A DNA stretch of 64,000 nucleotides from an uncultured Dorea sp. Lineage in GTDB: Bacteria > Bacillota > Clostridia > Lachnospirales > Lachnospiraceae. Both the position numbers and the translations under genes were made by a program. Positions 62,906-64,000 of the stretch are shown in pieces. The stretch's first letter is position 1, and every line of letters starts with the position of its first letter. The stretch is taken from positions 27,974-91,973 of the forward strand of contig CAPEBR010000013.1 of NCBI GenBank assembly GCA_948602995.1, in the 5' to 3' direction. Below the pieces are notes generated by a model, which saw only the letters and a list, made by a program, of their open reading frames with translations, was not told the DNA's origin and ran no database searches.

Positions 62906-63796
62906 ATGAAAACAAAATTATCTCATACACAATTGATGGTTCCAGTATACATAAATGAAAAAATAGTTCTTGATATGCTGGCTATTATTGAAGACGGATT
63001 TTCAATGGTCAGTCAAGTTAATTCTTCGGAACAGAAAGAAAGTACTTCTGGGCAAATAGGAAGTGTTAATGCTACTACATCATTGTTGAATAAACTATTA
63101 AAGATTGATTTGAAAGGAGATATATCACATACAGGAAATGTTGGAGAATGCGAAAATATTTCAAAAGAAAAAGTACATACTAATGTTTCTTTGTTATCAA
63201 AATTTAGAACAACTTTGGAAAGCGAAAAACTTTTGGATACCACATCTGATATTTCAAATACTAAAATCGGCAGTTTTATAGAATTAGAGGGTGAATTGCA
63301 AAAAAATCCTTTAATTGATTATATGGATAAAATTATTGATATGTTTCGGATGGTTGATATTTTTTCTGACGAGCCAGATTTGGGAAATAAGAAAAATGCT
63401 TCTTTACAGAAGAAAAAAGAAAGTCAAATAATTAAACAAATCAAAGAATTTTCCGCAGAATTAAAACATAGTGGTACAATTGACTTTATATTATCTGGTT
63501 CAAATGGAACAATTGTGCTTTCGGCACAAGAACAATATTTAGCGAATGACAATATTTCTGAAATTATTGGCGGAAAATTCAAAATATTAGGAAAAGTAAT
63601 TGCAATATGTAAAGATAGTTCAGAAAGTATTGATTTGTTACGAAAAACAACATTATCAGTTTTAACAGATGAAATATTAGCAGATTTTTTTGCTGTATTT
63701 AAAAATGATGATATGAAACAATTCAATCTCCCAGAACTTGTAACAAAAATCAAGGGACCAGCTATGATTGTTATCCCAATTGCAATTTATGCTTAA
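62906..63796 (+). CDS. AT-rich orphan gene, DUF6414-like
   Basis: A 296-residue soluble protein starting at ATG 62906 (AAGGAG eight bases before). The opening MVPVYINEKIVLDMLAIIEDGFSMVSQV, then LLKIDLKGDISHTGN and EKVHTNVSLLSKFR, recall the DUF6414 family, whose function is unknown; this match is from memory. The C-terminus (about 185-296) is a separate alpha/beta-looking domain with SGTIDFILSG and ending in IVIPIAIYA. Codon usage is strikingly A/T-ended compared with every other gene here, a sign of recent transfer. TATAAT about 50 bases upstream could be its -10. Confidence 0.72.
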   Translation: MKTKLSHTQLMVPVYINEKIVLDMLAIIEDGFSMVSQVNSSEQKESTSGQIGSVNATTSLLNKLLKIDLKGDISHTGNVGECENISKEKVHTNVSLLSKFRTTLESEKLLDTTSDISNTKIGSFIELEGELQKNPLIDYMDKIIDMFRMVDIFSDEPDLGNKKNASLQKKKESQIIKQIKEFSAELKHSGTIDFILSGSNGTIVLSAQEQYLANDNISEIIGGKFKILGKVIAICKDSSESIDLLRKTTLSVLTDEILADFFAVFKNDDMKQFNLPELVTKIKGPAMIVIPIAIYA

Positions 63797-63869
63797 TTTT
63801 GGAATTTGCTTATAAAAAATTTACAATTAAAATAGTATCATCATGTAATACACGAATAAAAAATATTAA

Positions 63870-63910
63870 GCGACAGCTTCCTTTTGTACCAAGGGCTGTC
63901 GCCATTTTTT
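63870..63910 (+). terminator. Terminator of the AT-rich gene
   Basis: Stem GCGACAGC/GCTGTCGC (63870-63877, 63895-63902) followed by CATTTTTT, 74 bases after the stop. It also faces the end of the partial minus-strand gene. Confidence 0.85.
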
Positions 63911-63920
63911 GCAAAATTAT

Positions 63921-64000
63921 CTATCTTGAAAAATGCTCATGCACGATAAAGAAGCAAGCAACCGAAAACAAGAGATAGACCGCCAGCACCACACTATTCC
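63921..64000 (-). CDS. C-terminal end of a membrane protein (partial)
   Basis: A minus-strand frame enters from the window edge and ends at TAG (63923-63921). The 26 codons read NSVVLAVYLLFSVACFFIV, then HEHFSR, a membrane segment with a short polar tail. It ends shortly before a shared terminator, as a real gene would. Family unknown. Confidence 0.42.
   Translation of the reverse strand, partial: NSVVLAVYLLFSVACFFIVHEHFSR

Noticed and set aside
1..64000. tRNA, rRNA, CRISPR array, prophage or complete insertion sequence
   Set aside because: Read on both strands for conserved tRNA arms, direct-repeat arrays, phage structural or transposase genes; none seen, though a covariance-model scan would be more sensitive.

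Overview
The window looks like a chromosomal segment of a spore-forming Firmicute of the Lachnospiraceae (Clostridium cluster XIVa). The support is the gene content and order: an elongasome/Min cluster, sporulation genes (yqfC, yqfD, a SpoVB-like flippase, a BofC-like protein), electron-bifurcating NfnAB, DUF4250, DUF4321 and DUF896 proteins, strong AGGAGG ribosome binding sites, and moderate GC. I cannot name the genus from sequence alone. No rRNA, tRNA, CRISPR array, prophage or complete insertion sequence was seen.

Layout. Almost everything is on the minus strand. 1-10.8 kb: a partial HlyD-like gene, a small DUF378 protein on the plus strand, then a tightly overlapping wall-growth and division block read as radC-mreB-mreC-mreD-mrdA-minC-minD-minE-rodA-mgsA-DD-carboxypeptidase. 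10.9-21.6 kb: a DUF4321 protein, two flavoprotein oxidoreductases, a methionine gamma-lyase family enzyme with a coupled small protein, and mutS-mutL-miaA behind a clear sigma-A promoter. 21.6-27.4 kb: a repeat-rich stretch with a secreted HEETH protein, a decayed zinc-finger gene behind a strong operator-covered promoter, miaB, folate and small-protein genes, a MITE-like element, and a BofC-like gene with a forespore-type promoter. 27.4-38.7 kb: flippase, ybeY-phoH-yqfD-yqfC, a membrane MutS-like ATPase, a HAD phosphatase, signal peptidase, a second DD-carboxypeptidase, rlmH and a ZIP transporter. 38.8-50 kb: a second MITE copy, nfnAB, an alcohol dehydrogenase under two Rex sites, a zinc-ribbon/TPR/chitobiase-domain protein, folD-fhs, ftsK and tepA. 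50-57.7 kb: metY, a CFI-box protein, yebC, a CBS/CorC protein, mazF without mazE, alr, nnr and rex. 57.8-59.8 kb: an ABC-F ATPase divergent from rex. 59.8-64 kb: an accessory region with a DUF4143 ATPase, a DUF1593 hydrolase whose N-terminus looks lost, and an AT-rich orphan gene.

How genes fit together. mreBCD, mrdA and rodA build the lateral wall, and minCDE positions the septum. NfnAB links ferredoxin, NADH and NADPH pools. Rex (57.0 kb) senses NADH/NAD+ and very probably represses the alcohol dehydrogenase at 41.5 kb. folD and fhs carry one-carbon units. The most notable non-coding signals are two 133-bp MITE copies with target duplications (one inside a terminator loop), a 287-bp branched palindrome, a 168-bp inverted-repeat element, a short dispersed intergenic repeat, and two promoters wrapped in palindromic operators.
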